Assembly: GCA_034766995.1 (NCBI GenBank) | Contig: CM068315.1 | Location: forward strand, 16,449,010 to 16,513,009 | From: Acanthacorydalis orientalis | Lineage: Eukaryota; Arthropoda; Insecta; Megaloptera; Corydalidae | Length of the DNA: 64,000 bases | Direction: 5' to 3' | Shown here: positions 12,022 through 24,691 of the stretch, piece after piece | Position numbering within the stretch: the first letter of the stretch is position 1 | How the letters are laid out: the number at the start of each line of letters is the position of its first letter | Notes under the pieces: generated by a model | The model's input: the letters and a program-made list of their open reading frames with translations, nothing else | Told to the model about the DNA's origin: nothing | Databases searched by the model: none | Translations under genes and position numbers: made by a program

Positions 12022-14594
12022 CAATATACTCTTCTTTATTCTAGTTATTAAAGAATTTGTAAGTTAATAAATAAGTTTGTTGGGTTTTTACTAAAATGGA
12101 AAACTGTAATTAGCTTCGTATTTTCGAATATTTTTAAATTAAAACGGTAACATAAAGAACATTTAGTCATTATTTATAAATATTTCAAATAATTCATTAT
12201 TTTTAATAAATATATTTGTTTGAAATATATCTTTTTAAAAAGAATGTAATAATTAAATTTAATAAGATCAACGACAAAATAACAAGATTTTTTCCCTACA
12301 TGCTTTAAAGTATAAAAATATACGTTTGTATTTTTATATGTATATTTTTGTTTGTTTACTTGATTAAATATATATATATATATATCAATGTCAATAACAG
12401 TTGTATTGAATTGAGCATTCTTAGTAAACTTGGAAAAAAATAAATGTACATTGTAAAAACATTCAGGTAATAAAAAATAACAAAAAGACGTGTTCAACAG
12501 TGCCCGTCATCGGAAAATATTTACACTGTAAGTGAAAGCATTTCAAAGAAAACAACATAGATACAATTTTATTCATGATAAATATTTTAAAAGTTAATAA
12601 AAAGTTTTACAACAAAAATATTGATATTGTTCAGTGATTTTTGGGAAAAATCATTGTGAATGTTCGTCGATTTTATTCACAAATTGACGGCGAACGTTCC
12701 ACATTGAGCCGAGCACCGTTTCTATCCAGTGGCCACTTGAAATAACAACGATGCGTTCCCATCACTGAAAGAATGCCAAGCAAATTTGCGATATTTCCGT
12801 CTGCAGACATACAAACCAAATATTTACCTTTCTGAACATTTTTATGGAATAGAGAGAATGTATTTGGGATGCGCGTTCGTGAATTAATTTTTCCAATGTA
12901 TGAATTTATGAAACGGTATATGCGGCCGCCCGTTCGCTACCGAACACAGGACGAACATGTACGTATGTAAAACGTATGTACATTGTTTCGCTTTTAATGA
13001 AATTGCCTACATCCTTTTGATGTTGCGAAAAACATGGCATTATAGATATATGTTCCATGTTATGAGAAAATGTAACTCCTGCATTTTTTCATTATGTATT
13101 CTTTATCAGTAAAATATTCCAGCAAAAAAAAAACAACAAGAGTAGACAATGCATTTAGATTCGACGACTATACTACATTTCGTTTTTGTATAACAGATCG
13201 GTTCCAGTTCATTCATCTCTTCAGAGATATACTTTTATCCTCTGTAAACTTATGTTTACTTTGTCTTGTTGGACACTACTAAGGAAATATTTACCAAGTA
13301 GCTTATTTATCTACTATGGAAAAGCCAAAGCTCAACAAGCTCAAAAAAATATCAATTATGTTCAATAAAAAAATATTTGATTTAAATCCATTTCTACAAA
13401 TCAAATTAGAATAAAAATTGTAATATTAGAAAACCTGGATCAGTTAATAATTTTATTATCAAAATATTGGACATTTTTCAATTTTATATTATATATAATA
13501 TAAATGTTACGGTGGAAATGACATATTTTAAATTTATTTTTTTTATTAAAAATCTGAAAATTCACTATTAAGATCTCATTACAAAATAATCAATTCTATC
13601 TCACAAGTGAAATCCAATGAATAAAGAAATTGTTTCTATAATGATTTTATTCATTTATGTTTTTTGAAAAAGTCATGTACAAAATAAATATAAATAATTA
13701 TCCTTGTGATTCTGACAGTTTTTTCTATTATTTTATTCAGAAATTTTTAAAAACATTTCAAAGTTCTTGTTGTCTTCGCTTGTTTATTATTTGATGAATA
13801 CAAAATGTTAACTCAATCATAGTTTTAATACTGTGATTGAAATCAGTTTCAAAATAAATCATACCAATTTTCTTTCAAAATAATTTAGTAAACCTACTTA
13901 AAACAGTTAATCCAGTATTAATAATGCTAAAAAAGAAACAGATTTCTTATTATATATCTATTTCTCTCTTTATTCTATAATTAAAATCTTTCTAATTAAA
14001 ATATCGTATTTAGCACACAGGACAAAAAATTATTCCAGGCACATTCATTCATTCTTCTATGAAAAATTTATCAATTACAAATCCACTTTTTATAATTTTC
14101 TAATTTAATTTTAAATGTTTAATAATTCTCTTTGTAAAAAAGTGGAATTTATTTTACAATTCAATTCTAATCTTTCTGACAACCAACAAATTGAATTCCG
14201 CAAACCAAAAATACAATTTTATTTTATTCTCTACGTGTTCTTAATTGATTTTCTGTCATAAATAATATGTTTTAATAAATTTATGTTAAATGATCCTTGC
14301 TGCTTTTCTTCAAATTCTTTATTAAAATATTCAGCAGTTGGTTATTTTTTTCTGAATAAATAATAAGTATTTAATAACTATTCTAATATCTTCACAATAT
14401 TACTACGCAGAAAATCTGAATTTATAATTGAATCATTGCTATTTCCTTCACTTTGAATAGAATCAAAGAGCTAGGTACGATTTGTTGACTACAGAATAGT
14501 ATCAATAGTGTCAGAAATGAAAAAATGACTAGTCAGAAAGACCAGACAATCAGAAAAACATTGAAAACATGATTAAATATAAAATATAGATATA
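12022..14594. other. Mostly AT-rich non-coding DNA; CpG-richer patch at 12640-13000
   Basis: AT-rich apart from 12640-13000, which is mixed-composition and CpG-richer and is a candidate regulatory element. A short TA run is at 12367-12385. Open frames near 13.1-13.3 kb are short and resemble nothing. No gene, RNA or transposon end found. Confidence 0.4.
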
Positions 14595-15909
14595 CGAGGG
14601 TCAATTGATAAGTTTGGTAAATTTCTATAAAATGGGGCTACCATTGATTTGGTAATATCATGACTATCAAGTGTCACTTTTCGAGCTAGCATCGATGAAA
14701 TTTCAGTCAGAATCGACACGTTGTTCACGTTCTACAGATGTTTTAAGCGAGCATTGTAGCAGTTGTTGTAAAAATAGAAAAAAATGAGTTACTTGCAGTG
14801 ATAAAACATGTTTATTTGAAAAAGTAGACGATCGCCCAGATCAAAGCGAAGTTGGGTGACGTTTATGCCGACTCTGCACCAGCGTTGAAGACTGTTTATT
14901 TCTGAATAATTGTGTTTGAATGTGGCCGAATATGCATTGAAGATGAAGCGAGTTCTGAACGGCCAGTTGAGGTCACGACAGATATAGTTGAAAAATCCAT
15001 GGTATAGTTATGGAAGACCGCCGAGTAAAAATGTGCAAGATTTCTAAAGCTGTAGACATCTCAATTGAATGAGGGTACAATTTCTGAAACAATATCCTGC
15101 ACGAAAAATTGCATGTGAAAAAGTGGGTGCGCGATGGATACCGAAATTGTTGATTGTCGACCAAAAACGCATACGAGAGAACATTTAAACCCAGTGGTTA
15201 GTGATGTTTAATGACAATCCGCAATCCTTTTTGCGTCGATTAGTTACCATGGATAAAACACTGATTCATCACTACACTCCTTAGTCGAACCAACAGTCAA
15301 AACAATGGACAACGACTGGTGAAAGTGCGCAGAAGAAGGCGAAAACCGTTTTGACGGCTGGGAAGGTGACGGTCATTGTTTTTGGGATTCCCGAGGAATA
15401 ATTGTGATCGAGTAGTTAATGAAGAGAAAAACAATAATAGGAGCCGATTATGCAACATTATTAAACCGTTTGAATAAAGAGCTGGAACAAAAACGGCCAA
15501 GATTGGAGCACAAAAAAGTGCTCTTTCATCAGGACAACGTCCCGTCCCACAAATAGAACGTCGAAATGGCAAAATTGCATGAATTAAGAATTGAATATAT
15601 TTCTCATCCATCTCGTTTTTCGAAATTAGCCCCGTGAGACTTCTTTCTCTACCCAAATTAGAAAATTTGGCTCGATAGTAAGAAATTCTCGTCGAATGAG
15701 GATGTCATCGCTGCCGGCAATGCGCATTTTGCAAATTTTGAGAAAAGCTATTTTTCAGATACGATGCAAAAATTAAAAACTCACTAAACCAAGTGTATAG
15801 TCCTCAAAGGAGATACTGTGCAGAAATAATATGGATTTTTTCCAAAAAACGTGTATTCGTTAACGGGTACTCAACTTGCTTTTTTATGGTACTTATCAAA
15901 CGACATTCA
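14595..15909 (+). pseudogene. Full-length but decayed mariner family B transposon
   Basis: This 1315-bp copy has TA at 14593-14594 and 15910-15911. The left end is CGAGGGTCAATTGATAAGTT; the right end, read inwards, is TGAATGTCGTTTGATAAG. The plus strand encodes a mariner transposase in broken frames. The catalytic part is clear: TMDKT with the first aspartate at 15252, then YTP and KQWTTTGESAQKKAKT. KTIIGADYATLLNRLNKE follows, then FHQDN with the second aspartate at 15533 and a third at 15638. The last two are separated by 34 residues (DD34D). A stop codon sits immediately before the third aspartate (15635) and others lie throughout, so it is inactive. It is the only near-complete member of its family here and the reference for the three short ones. 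Confidence 0.92.
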
Positions 15910-15911
15910 TA

Positions 15912-16794
15912 TAATAAATATTTTAATTTAATAGTCTGCTATTAAATATTATCGTCGTATAAAGAGAATTTAACTGTCATCAAAATTTGGATATGTTATT
16001 CAGAATAATCAATTGTGGAAGATTTTGATAAGAATATTTTTAGGTAATCTATAAAAATGAAATTTTATTTCATATAGTTCATTATTTTCACATCCATTTA
16101 AATATTATATATATATATATATATATCTGAAAATTAATTTAATGTATAAATAAACCAAATTCTATTTTGGAACAGGAATCAATTAAGTAATTCAATACAC
16201 TCATTAGGTTAATTAGTTTTATATGTTATAAACACTAAAAGCGCATAAAATATTTAAACTCTCTATCCAATCACTAATTAAAATCGGTCACTAGTTCTGT
16301 GTCTACAAAAATGTCGAGAAATAAAAAATAATATTCTAAACGTGTTGTCGTTATTACACTAGCTCAATCTATAGCGATAATGAAATGTGGCCATCGTTTC
16401 GCAATTTCGCCTTTATTGAAGCGCATTTGTCTCTTTGCATGTTAAATTGGATGTGTATAAAATTGAGTTCTAGTCGTTCAATAAAAATTGCTCGAACAAA
16501 ATGACTCACGGGTGTGATTGAACTATTATGCAGGCGTACAGTCGATATTCACTATTGGAAAGTTCATATTAACGTCGAGTTGAATTTTAATCAATTTTCG
16601 CCTGATTGGAATTTTAAATTTACATAAAAATAATTTACATAAAAGTTTATATTTCGTGCATAATGAATGAATTATAAAATTTTATGTAAATGATATTAAG
16701 CCAAATTCCAGACGGGATTCTCTAGTGGAATTCTTTAAACGATAAAACTTAACATGGACTCTTGTGTCTTTTATATAATATCTTGTTCTAATTC

Positions 16795-16795
<1 letters not shown>
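15912..16795. other. Non-coding, short TA run, mixed patch 16340-16600
   Basis: AT-rich with (TA)n at 16106-16127. The segment 16340-16600 is less AT-rich, contains an ATTTGT/TTGCAT cluster and has few homopolymers. It could be conserved non-coding DNA. No gene recognised. Confidence 0.35.
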
Positions 16796-16834
<39 letters not shown>

Positions 16835-16890
16835 TATATATATATATATATACATATATATACATATGTATGTATTTATGTATGTATGTG
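16796..16890. repeat. TA microsatellite grading into TATG repeats
   Basis: (TA)n with a CACA interruption near 16826, ending in TATG/TGTA tetranucleotide repeats. Confidence 0.95.
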
Positions 16891-17814
16891 TATTTGTACG
16901 CCAGTTTCATGCGGGATTTGAATTTAAGCTGTCCAAACAAAACCGTCCAGCCGGCAGTGTAGAGTTCACGTTACTGGCTCATTAAAGTTGCATTCTGTTC
17001 TCTGTGTACATAAGTTTGCAGCTACAGACACCGTCACTGCTTCAGACAGTGGCACCTGTGGACTTCGAGTTGGAGACTTGACAATGTCCTGCAGACAAAA
17101 TCAACCGCTCAACGTGTAACGATATCGTGTCACAAAAGCTGTTGTGTTGAAAACTATGTAAAATATTGTCGTGTGAATTTTGTATTAGGAGAATATTTTA
17201 CACGGACATCTTTGACATGCTATACATATAAAATGTATTAAGAGTTTCACGCAGCTATACATTTCTCATTCTTTCTCGATCTATTATAAAATTTAAAGAA
17301 AAATATTACTTTATATATAAACAACGTAGGAAAGCTTTTTATATTTTTATTATTGAACACAAATAATTAAATGTTAATCGGCAAAAACATGAAGAAAATG
17401 TATAGCGTTCTATTTTTCTAGTCAGACATGTTTATTAATAGTTTATTTACTTTGATTATTGCTTTTGTATCATTCCATAATGATGCCATCATCTTCAATG
17501 TGTAAGAAAACAGAACGGAGTTGCACGTTTCTTGTATCTTGAATTCTAAAGACAATGTAGTTATTGATGCGTTATAAAACCGCAAATATTCATTCAAAGG
17601 ATACTGTTATCATCATTGGTGTGTTCATAAATCATAAATATTATTAACACTTCTCAACAAATTGAAATTTTTTCAGATCTTTGAAATAACTTGAACTGGT
17701 TTTGAGAGAGGTCCTCCTTAAAAGAATTTCTATCATACTTGTGAGTTAATGTTGGTTAAGGTTTCTTAAATACTAATAAATATTTTTAAGTGCATTTATT
17801 GACATTATTATTTA
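16891..17814. other. Non-coding; mixed patch, then AT-rich with dispersed 16-mer
   Basis: 16900-17120 is mixed-composition and CpG-containing. The 16-mer GATGCCATCATCTTCA at 17482-17497 is identical to the one at 1803-1818. No gene recognised. Confidence 0.4.
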
Positions 17815-18560
17815 CTAATTTTTGGTTTAAAGTCCAATAATAGTCCGCTGCATTACAGTATTCAACTTACCCTGGTCACGCCTTCAATTTCTAAAATCTC
17901 TTGATGGAACCGTTCTACGTGCTCATCACTGAAATCGTTCATGTTTACTAGAAAAAAATCAAAATGAGAGTGCATTATGTAAAATTTTAATGACACATTC
18001 CATCCCGCTTTTTTAAATGCCTTCAGCATGCCTTCCACAAATGTTTTGAAATTTTCGTCCTTTCTGTTTCCCAAGAAATTCTTAAAAACCGAAACCATTG
18101 ATCTCCATGCTCTCTTTTCTGTTACATTTAATTTATCTTCGATATTTGAATCCCGTATTAATTCATCAATTTGTAGACCAACAAATATTCCCTCTTTTAC
18201 TTTGGACTCAGTTATTTTAGGAAACTTTTCCTAGAGATATTGGAATCCTTCTTCTTCATGATCCATTGCCTTTACAAAGTTTTTCATTAAGCCTAACTTA
18301 ATGTGGAGAGGATTTATTATGATTTTTTATTTGTTCACTGAAGGAGGACGTTGTATATTTTGAGTTCCTGGCGTGAAGGATTTTCTTTCCATAGAACTTC
18401 GTTTAAGATAACTGTTCGCTTTATCTCAATTATTCCTTATACACAAGAAGTAACAGTATTTGTTGTAACCTTGTTGCATTCCCATTAGTATCGCCATCTC
18501 TTTAAAATCAGTACAAAGTCGTCATCAATATTGATTGGTATTAATTTTCTTCAGAAATAT
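17815..18560 (-). pseudogene. Decayed copy of an arthropod repeat-borne protein of unknown function
   Basis: On the minus strand, pieces in slightly shifting frames resemble a protein that recurs, mostly as uncharacterised predictions, in ant, aphid and other arthropod genomes. In order they are GMQQGYNKYCYFLC (about 18490-18440), SFTPGTQN, LHIKLGLMKNFVKAMD (about 18310-18260) and KVKEGIFVGLQIDELI. The main open part (18098-17862) contains SVFKNFLGNRKDENF, NVSLKFYIMHSHFDFF and FSDEHVERFHQEI, followed after a frameshift by a DYYWTLN-like end (about 17830). Stops near 18235 and 18330 and at least two frameshifts make it a pseudogene. High copy number in arthropods suggests a transposon origin; its reaction is unknown to me. 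Confidence 0.6.
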
Positions 18561-20240
18561 CTTCAGCTTTTTTTTACAAAATGCGAATCAACTGGGAATT
18601 TTTAATATTAGTAAAATACATTACAGTATCGGAGCTATTTAATCCCATTTTTGTTATTTTAAATACAAAATGTATTTTGACCAGTGTAACCAGCGTGTCA
18701 ACGTCTTGAATATTTAATACTGAATTGTGAAATACTAATATTTGAGAAAATCTTAGTATATTTTCATATAATTGATATTTTTTTCTATAATATTAGCCAA
18801 CATACACCTAAATAAATAATAACTTGAATGTTATATAGAACTGTGAGGATGCGTATTCTGCATTGTAGAGGTTACACAGCAATTCCGAATATTCAAATGT
18901 GATCGTTTAGCAACCGCTTGGTCGACCATACAAATATAGTTGTCCACTATTCATCCACCACCCACCGTCCTAACTACACACGATCCAGCACACTAACGAC
19001 TCGCAAGTTCAAACTGATGCAAGATATTGCTGAGACGTGTGTCCACGACCGCACTGCTAGTTCTGCGGTCCACCGTCGATTGAGTTCTCTCTATTCGGCA
19101 TGAAACTTTACTCAAGTGCTCGTCTCTAGTGTATATTCCTAAAAGCACGATGACGCTCCTGTGATAGTAACTCAACACTAATAACAAGTATCGTTGCTAA
19201 TTGTGGCCGTCGATGTAAGTGTACTACGTGATTAGTGTAAAGCACTCGTACTACTGTGAGTTTGAAGATGCCGCCCGATGTTTGCAGTCGTGACCATAGT
19301 ATGTAATCGCTCTTTCGCTATCAAAGTGACCGCCAATAGGAAATCAACGTTAACATCAAGTGTGGCAGTTTATGGAACGGAAGGAACATATTTCGCTCGT
19401 TAACGACGTTTATCGATTAATTTTCTTTCGAGTTAATTAGATGTTTATGTATACACTTTATTGACTGTTTTATGAAACACGTTTCTTTATTTGTATGTTT
19501 AAATATTATTTAAAAACAAAACAATGAAATTGTTTAAAACAGATTTCATCGACAATTTGCAATCTAGAATTGTAGTCATTTATTATATAAATCGTGCACG
19601 TTTAATAATGGTAATAGAACAAACCAAAATTCATTGATAATTAAAATCTGTACAGTGAAGTAAACCGATATTCAAGTAAATGGAAACATTAGAAGACGTG
19701 ATTGATTTACCAGAGTTTAGCGAAACAGCGTAGCGAATATCAATCCTTTGCATGTCTGCCATTACCCTTCGGTTCAGGTATCAAGGTAACAGTGGCAAGG
19801 TGTTATAGGGGAAAAGCATCTTAGACATAACCGAGCAATTAATTTGTCTGCATATTCGCGTGTCTGTAATTACACGGTACAAGTTCATACTATTCCGCCA
19901 CTAAACCATCAAGAATATTCGCCCGCTCCTTCGGCATCTTATCCGTTCTGCAATTAAACAGCGTTTATGTTAAGACAAACAGCTTATGTTATTATATTTA
20001 GTATCTACTAAAGTGATAAAACGACATGTGATAAATACGTTCGCGTTGCTCTGTTCGGTATGTTTTCTGAAATTTAATATGTTTGGTTCATAACAGAATA
20101 ATGGATTGTGACATTTGATATCCAGTTGTTTGGAACTGAATGCTCTTTTTTCTATATTTGAATACAAACGAATAATGGGATAAAAATAATACGTAAAATA
20201 TGATATGTAAAAAATAAATACATTTCGGTTTTTCATGTAA
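18561..20240. other. Non-coding; CpG-richer patch 18900-19420
   Basis: 18561-18890 is AT-rich. 18900-19420 is one of the strongest CpG-richer patches (many CG, repeated ACG/CGA). It has 60-codon open frames on both strands that resemble nothing known. 19730-19960 is also mixed-composition. A promoter or conserved element is possible; no gene can be assigned. Confidence 0.35.
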
Positions 20241-20242
20241 CA

Positions 20243-20545
20243 ATACAAATAAAAGTGAAAGATTCAACAATATTCAACTTATATACATTTATTATAAAAA
20301 TACTTAGAGTTTCACTTTCACAAATGAAATCTTTTTTCAACCCATAATCTACAAAACATTTTTCTGATCAAATATGTTCAATAAATTATTATTGATCATT
20401 TTTGATCATAAAAAATGTTAAAACCGGTATCGAAATGCACGTAATTAACAATCAAATATGATTTATGGAACATTTTTGAGCAAAAAAATATTTGCTCGTT
20501 TGTGAAGTGAAAAAATAATTCTTTTATGAAAGCGAAATTAGCCAA
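20243..20545. repeat. Foldback repeat family F, copy b
   Basis: The left arm TTTCACTTTCACAAATGAAA (from 20310) pairs with the right arm that ends TTCTTTTATGAAAGCGAAAT (to about 20538). Inner segments around TTGATCATTTTTGATCA also pair. About 60 bp to the left (GTGAAAGATTCAAC, then TACATTTAT and AAAATACTTAG) matches the left flank of copy g near 48.25 kb, so the repeat unit is longer than the palindrome. Confidence 0.7.
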
Positions 20546-21275
20546 TATCAGAACTGTATTACTTAATGCCATGTTTATTTACATATTTAATGTTATTTTA
20601 AAAATAATAATATCAGTAAAACAAATCGGAAATCTCATCTAGAAAAAGTAAATTTTGTTTAAATCAAAGTTAAAAAAATGATTGTCACAAACAAGAGTTC
20701 AACACATTTTTAACAGATAACGATTTGAAATGTGTATTATTTTATTTGTCTTCAAGTTCTTAGTATTTTTCGTTCTGTTGATACGTTGATTTTTTAATTT
20801 TTTAATGTCAGTTATTTTATCAAATAAATCTTTTAATAAACATGAAAAGAAAGTGATTCAATAGAGATATTTTTATATATAAATCTTTTGCAATTCTATC
20901 ACTGAATATTAATTATTTTTTTTAAACGTTTATACATATATATATATATATACTCGTGTATATATATTATATGTATGTATGTGTATACATTTGAACGCAT
21001 GTGTTACATATTCATGGAAGGATATTCGAACGATAAGCGTATTAATTTTTCCATGATCAATAAAAAGTACTTTATTGTCGGTGTATATTTCATGTTTTCA
21101 TTAAATGTTTTATTCGACTTGTCGATTTTTATACTCGTATAAAAAGCTACAATAATAGATTGACGAAGAACAAAATTATCTTCGAAATATATTTCGTTCT
21201 ATTGTGATAAGGTTTGTGCCATTGTTGTTGTATTCTATATGCGTGTGCTGTAATATACATTTCTGTTTCCATTTA
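20546..21275. other. AT-rich non-coding DNA with a TA/TG microsatellite
   Basis: A TA-rich microsatellite with TATG units lies at 20931-20988. Otherwise nothing recognised. Confidence 0.5.
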
Positions 21276-21279
21276 AAAC

Positions 21280-21720
21280 GTCCGACTTAAAATTCGAATC
21301 TCGCATTGTTACACAGAATTCAGCGAACGCACGCACACCTCGCCACTTTACCAATTTAAAACACATTCTTCACCATTTCCACATCCACCAAACAGACCGT
21401 ACTATACAACCGACATCACCGCCGGCAGCCAGCAAACCAAGTCTTCGTCGGGCAATCTTTTAAAACATAAACCTGCTACGAAATGCAAATTACTTTCGAA
21501 TTTTCCAATTTGCTTCTTTACAATGCAAACGGAAAGTTATCTCTCGCGAGAGATTCGAACCTCCATACCACCGGTGCTGATGGTGTCGGCAACGAGCGGG
21601 CCGCCTGTGAATCGTCTACAGAACACCAATTAAGGATGACAGTTAAAGCCGTAACAAAAGCATAGCATTGTACAGTCACGTACAATTAGGCAAGCTGAGA
21701 GATACGTCGTATCTCACTAA
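21280..21720. other. CpG-richer patch with B-box-like motif and palindromes
   Basis: Mixed-composition DNA. On the minus strand GGTTCGAATCT (21561-21551) is a near-perfect Pol III B box. It abuts the 12-bp perfect palindrome CTCTCGCGAGAG (21541-21552) and lies close to the palindrome CACCGGTG (21569-21576). I could not fold a complete tRNA around it. A tRNA-derived repeat, a regulatory element or chance are all possible. Confidence 0.35.
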
Positions 21721-22174
21721 ATCAAGTCCGAAGAAGAAATTGTATTTGTAATTAAACCGCACAGAAAAGTGAATAAATCAATTTGCACGATTTGTGTGAA
21801 GTACTCTTCGCATTACTGTGCCAAATTAATTTGTATTTTAATAGTAACGCGAACTGAATGCCTATTTCTTAGAAAAAAAATATGTACAAAACGATGAACG
21901 AATTGCATTGTGAAATTATTCATTATTCGAATTGTATTTATTTAAAAAACTATGTATAAATATATATAGTTTAATACCATTTATGTTTTTAATTGTGTAT
22001 TTATGTATTCTACTTATTAAAAATACTGCGAGTAAAAATCATTTTAATTATGCTGGAAAATAATAACACTACACCTGCTTAAAATAAATTAACTCACTAT
22101 TACGGATTAGAGAAAAAATATAACTCATCATATATTCTCAATTCAATATTTTGCTGAACACTGATACTAAAGAT

Positions 22175-22212
22175 GTGAATAGTTTATAACGAAGTGAATA
22201 GTTTATAACGAA
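22175..22212. repeat. 19-bp tandem duplication
   Basis: GTGAATAGTTTATAACGAA occurs twice in direct, gap-free succession (22175-22193, 22194-22212), identical in both copies, so probably recent. Confidence 0.9.
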
Positions 22213-22456
22213 AAAATGGAGTTCATTATTGAATGTTTTCTCATCCTTAAAAATAATTATTTTCAAATGCTGTTTTTTAACGTAAAAATAATTATGAACA
22301 AATGATTTTTTGACGTAATAATTTTTTTTGTGTTAGAGGTTCTTTTCGTCATTGACTTTCAATGTTTTATAATTCAGTGAAAAAAATATTTTAAAAACAG
22401 TGTACGGAAACAAAAATAAAGATTTTTATTGATCTAAAAGTCGACAAAATTTAATA

Positions 22457-23028
22457 TTAGGTTGGTAGAAAATTAATTCTAGTTTATGACCTTCAAATTC
22501 ATATACGTTTACAACTTCTTCAATTTAACCAAGCTTTTTTATGTGATCCAGAATTGTTGGATGACTAACTCCTAACTTTTGTGCAAGCTCTCGAATTGTT
22601 GCGAGTGGTTCTAATTCAATTAACTCCTTCAGTTGATCGTTATGAACTGAAGAAGAATTCTTGCGACCTACGTCATCTTCAAGGCTTTCGTCCCCAGTAC
22701 GAAATTTTTAGAACCACCATTGCACCATACGTTCCTCAACAGTAACCATACTAAAAGCATCATTTGGTTTACGAGCAGTTTTTGTAGCTTTACCACCCGT
22801 TTTTAGCTCATAAAAAATCATCTTATTTGCTTCTTTTCCATCTTTAATTCAATGCCCCAAGTTGAAAAAAATGAATAATAAAACCAAAATCGATGTTATC
22901 AAAATACAGATCGAAAAATGCAATTTACAATTATATTAATATAAACACGACGTAATGACACTTTCATTAAAAAAAATAAGGTTAGAATTTAGAAAACAAA
23001 AACCGCAATTATTTTCTTTCCAACCTAA
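22457..23028 (-). mobile_element. Mariner family A MITE, copy 2 (572 bp)
   Basis: The best preserved ends of the family: TTAGGTTGGTAGAAAATTAA at the left and, read inwards, TTAGGTTGGAAAGAAAATAA at the right, with TA duplications at 22455-22456 and 23029-23030. The minus strand carries the transposase 5' region and helix-turn-helix part, ending at a TILDHIKK-like segment. A junction then leads straight into the 3' terminal sequence. The catalytic domain is absent and frames are broken. Confidence 0.92.
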
Positions 23029-23443
23029 TAGTACTCTTATTGAATATTTTTCATCGAAAACTGATCATTTTGGCTGAAACTAATATTTTTTAATTAAGAA
23101 TAGTATCGAGGATTAGAAAATATAATTTTTAAACTGTAAGTTTGTTTTCTTTGTTAATTTTATAGTTTCCCTAGAAATCTATTTCTTTTTTCAAAAAGTA
23201 ATTAATATTAACCGATTTCATCCCTGTGTCATTTTAAAACTTTCTATATCGGTGCAGTAAACGTAATTTACCGCTAATATTTTTTATAAAAATTATGAAG
23301 GAATGGATGGATTTTTAGTTAGTTGAACATTAAAATCAATCATTACATCACCAATTAGTATCGATAGAACTTGTATATCCACATTTCATATCAAGAAAAT
23401 AAAGAAATGTAATTAAAAATGCCACTTTACTCCCTCACATTAA

Positions 23444-23694
23444 ACGTTTGACGATCAGTAAACTGACAATTATTGAACAACGCATGCTTACCAGGATTGT
23501 GGCTGGTTTTTAAATAAAAGAGAGAATTAAAGCAATATTTGCGGCTTATAACATGATTTTTTAAAACTCATTAGTTGTATTACCGAATAATAGAGTATAA
23601 CAAGGAATATCAGTGTTTTATGAGTAACAGAAAGAAGGATATTTGCAAATGAAAACACGCGGTCAGCTGAGTTTACCGTACGGGAACGGAAGTG
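23444..23694. mobile_element. Possible piggyBac-type MITE, 251 bp
   Basis: TTAA at 23440-23443 and 23695-23698 flank ends ACGTTTGACGATCAGTAAAC and, read inwards, CACTTCCGTTCCCGTACGGT. The two ends share a CGTTxxxCG block and a GTAAACT block in inverted orientation. The right end also resembles the CACTTTCCCGTC end of the element at 950-1560. No coding sequence. The match is weaker than for the 950 element. Confidence 0.45.
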
Positions 23695-23698
23695 TTAA

Positions 23699-24600
23699 AA
23701 ATGTTAGATTTTTATTTAGAATTATTTTTTTGTTCTATGTAAATATTTTTACAGCAAAATTGCATATTTCTGTAAAAGTGTTTGAAAATAAAAACAAATT
23801 ATTTTAGACTAAAAAACTATCTGGATAAATTATAATTTATTGTAAATAACATTTATTCTATGTTCAAATATTTAATTTTAATTATCTCTTTCTCTTATTT
23901 TATATTCAATGTTTGATTTTAAATAGAAAAGTTCGGTTTTTAAAATTTTGGATTTTTCATAAAATTTTGCAATATTTTACGCATTTTCCGGTTCAAAAAT
24001 CAAAAAACTGAAAATTTACTTCAATATTTTTCACTGAAATTAATGAATTTGTCAAAAAATAATTGTTTTCTAGATAAAACAATATCAGTTATTAGAAAAT
24101 ATAATTATTATAGGTAAAACTTGATTTTTAATTTTGCCTTTTCTGTTTCGAAACTTTAAAGAAATTAAAAAAAAACGCTTCATCCTGAGTTAATATTTTC
24201 CTGAAACAAATTAGAATTTTTTTTAAAAAACAATTTTTGAAAACTGAAATAAAGAATTTTTGTTTGTAACAATTAATATTTGATTAAATTAGAATATAAT
24301 GTAAATAAATGGAAATTAATTTGTATTTAAAAAAAAAATTATAATTTTTTCCTTTTAGTTAGAAATGTTTAAGATTTGAGACATTGTTTTTAAGGCAATT
24401 TATATTTTTCATATCTGTTAAAATAAATGTTAGTGTTAGTTTAAATGATTTGCATAGTTTCCTTTTATTTTAAATAAGACAATATATGTTTTAAAACAGA
24501 TTTTAATTTCAGAATAATATAAATTGTAAAGTTGTCTGAATGTTTGACATTTGTTTATCTTATGTATGTATTTATTGAACAAACTTTAAACTGATATCAT
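23699..24600. other. Very AT-rich non-coding DNA, nothing recognised
   Basis: Long A and T runs. No frame, repeat end or structure supported. Confidence 0.5.
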
Positions 24601-24691
24601 CTATAATTGAAGTGTGGTTTATCTCTGTCTTGAAATTCGGTTGTTCCTCTTATACTTCCCGTACAGTGAATTCGACACGCATTTGTGCGAT

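Noticed and set aside
12174..12497. 107-codon minus-strand frame
   Set aside because: Low-complexity Tyr/Ile/Lys/Asn sequence from AT-rich DNA with a short TA run inside.
15297..15656. 119-codon minus-strand frame
   Set aside because: Antisense shadow of the plus-strand mariner family B transposase catalytic region.
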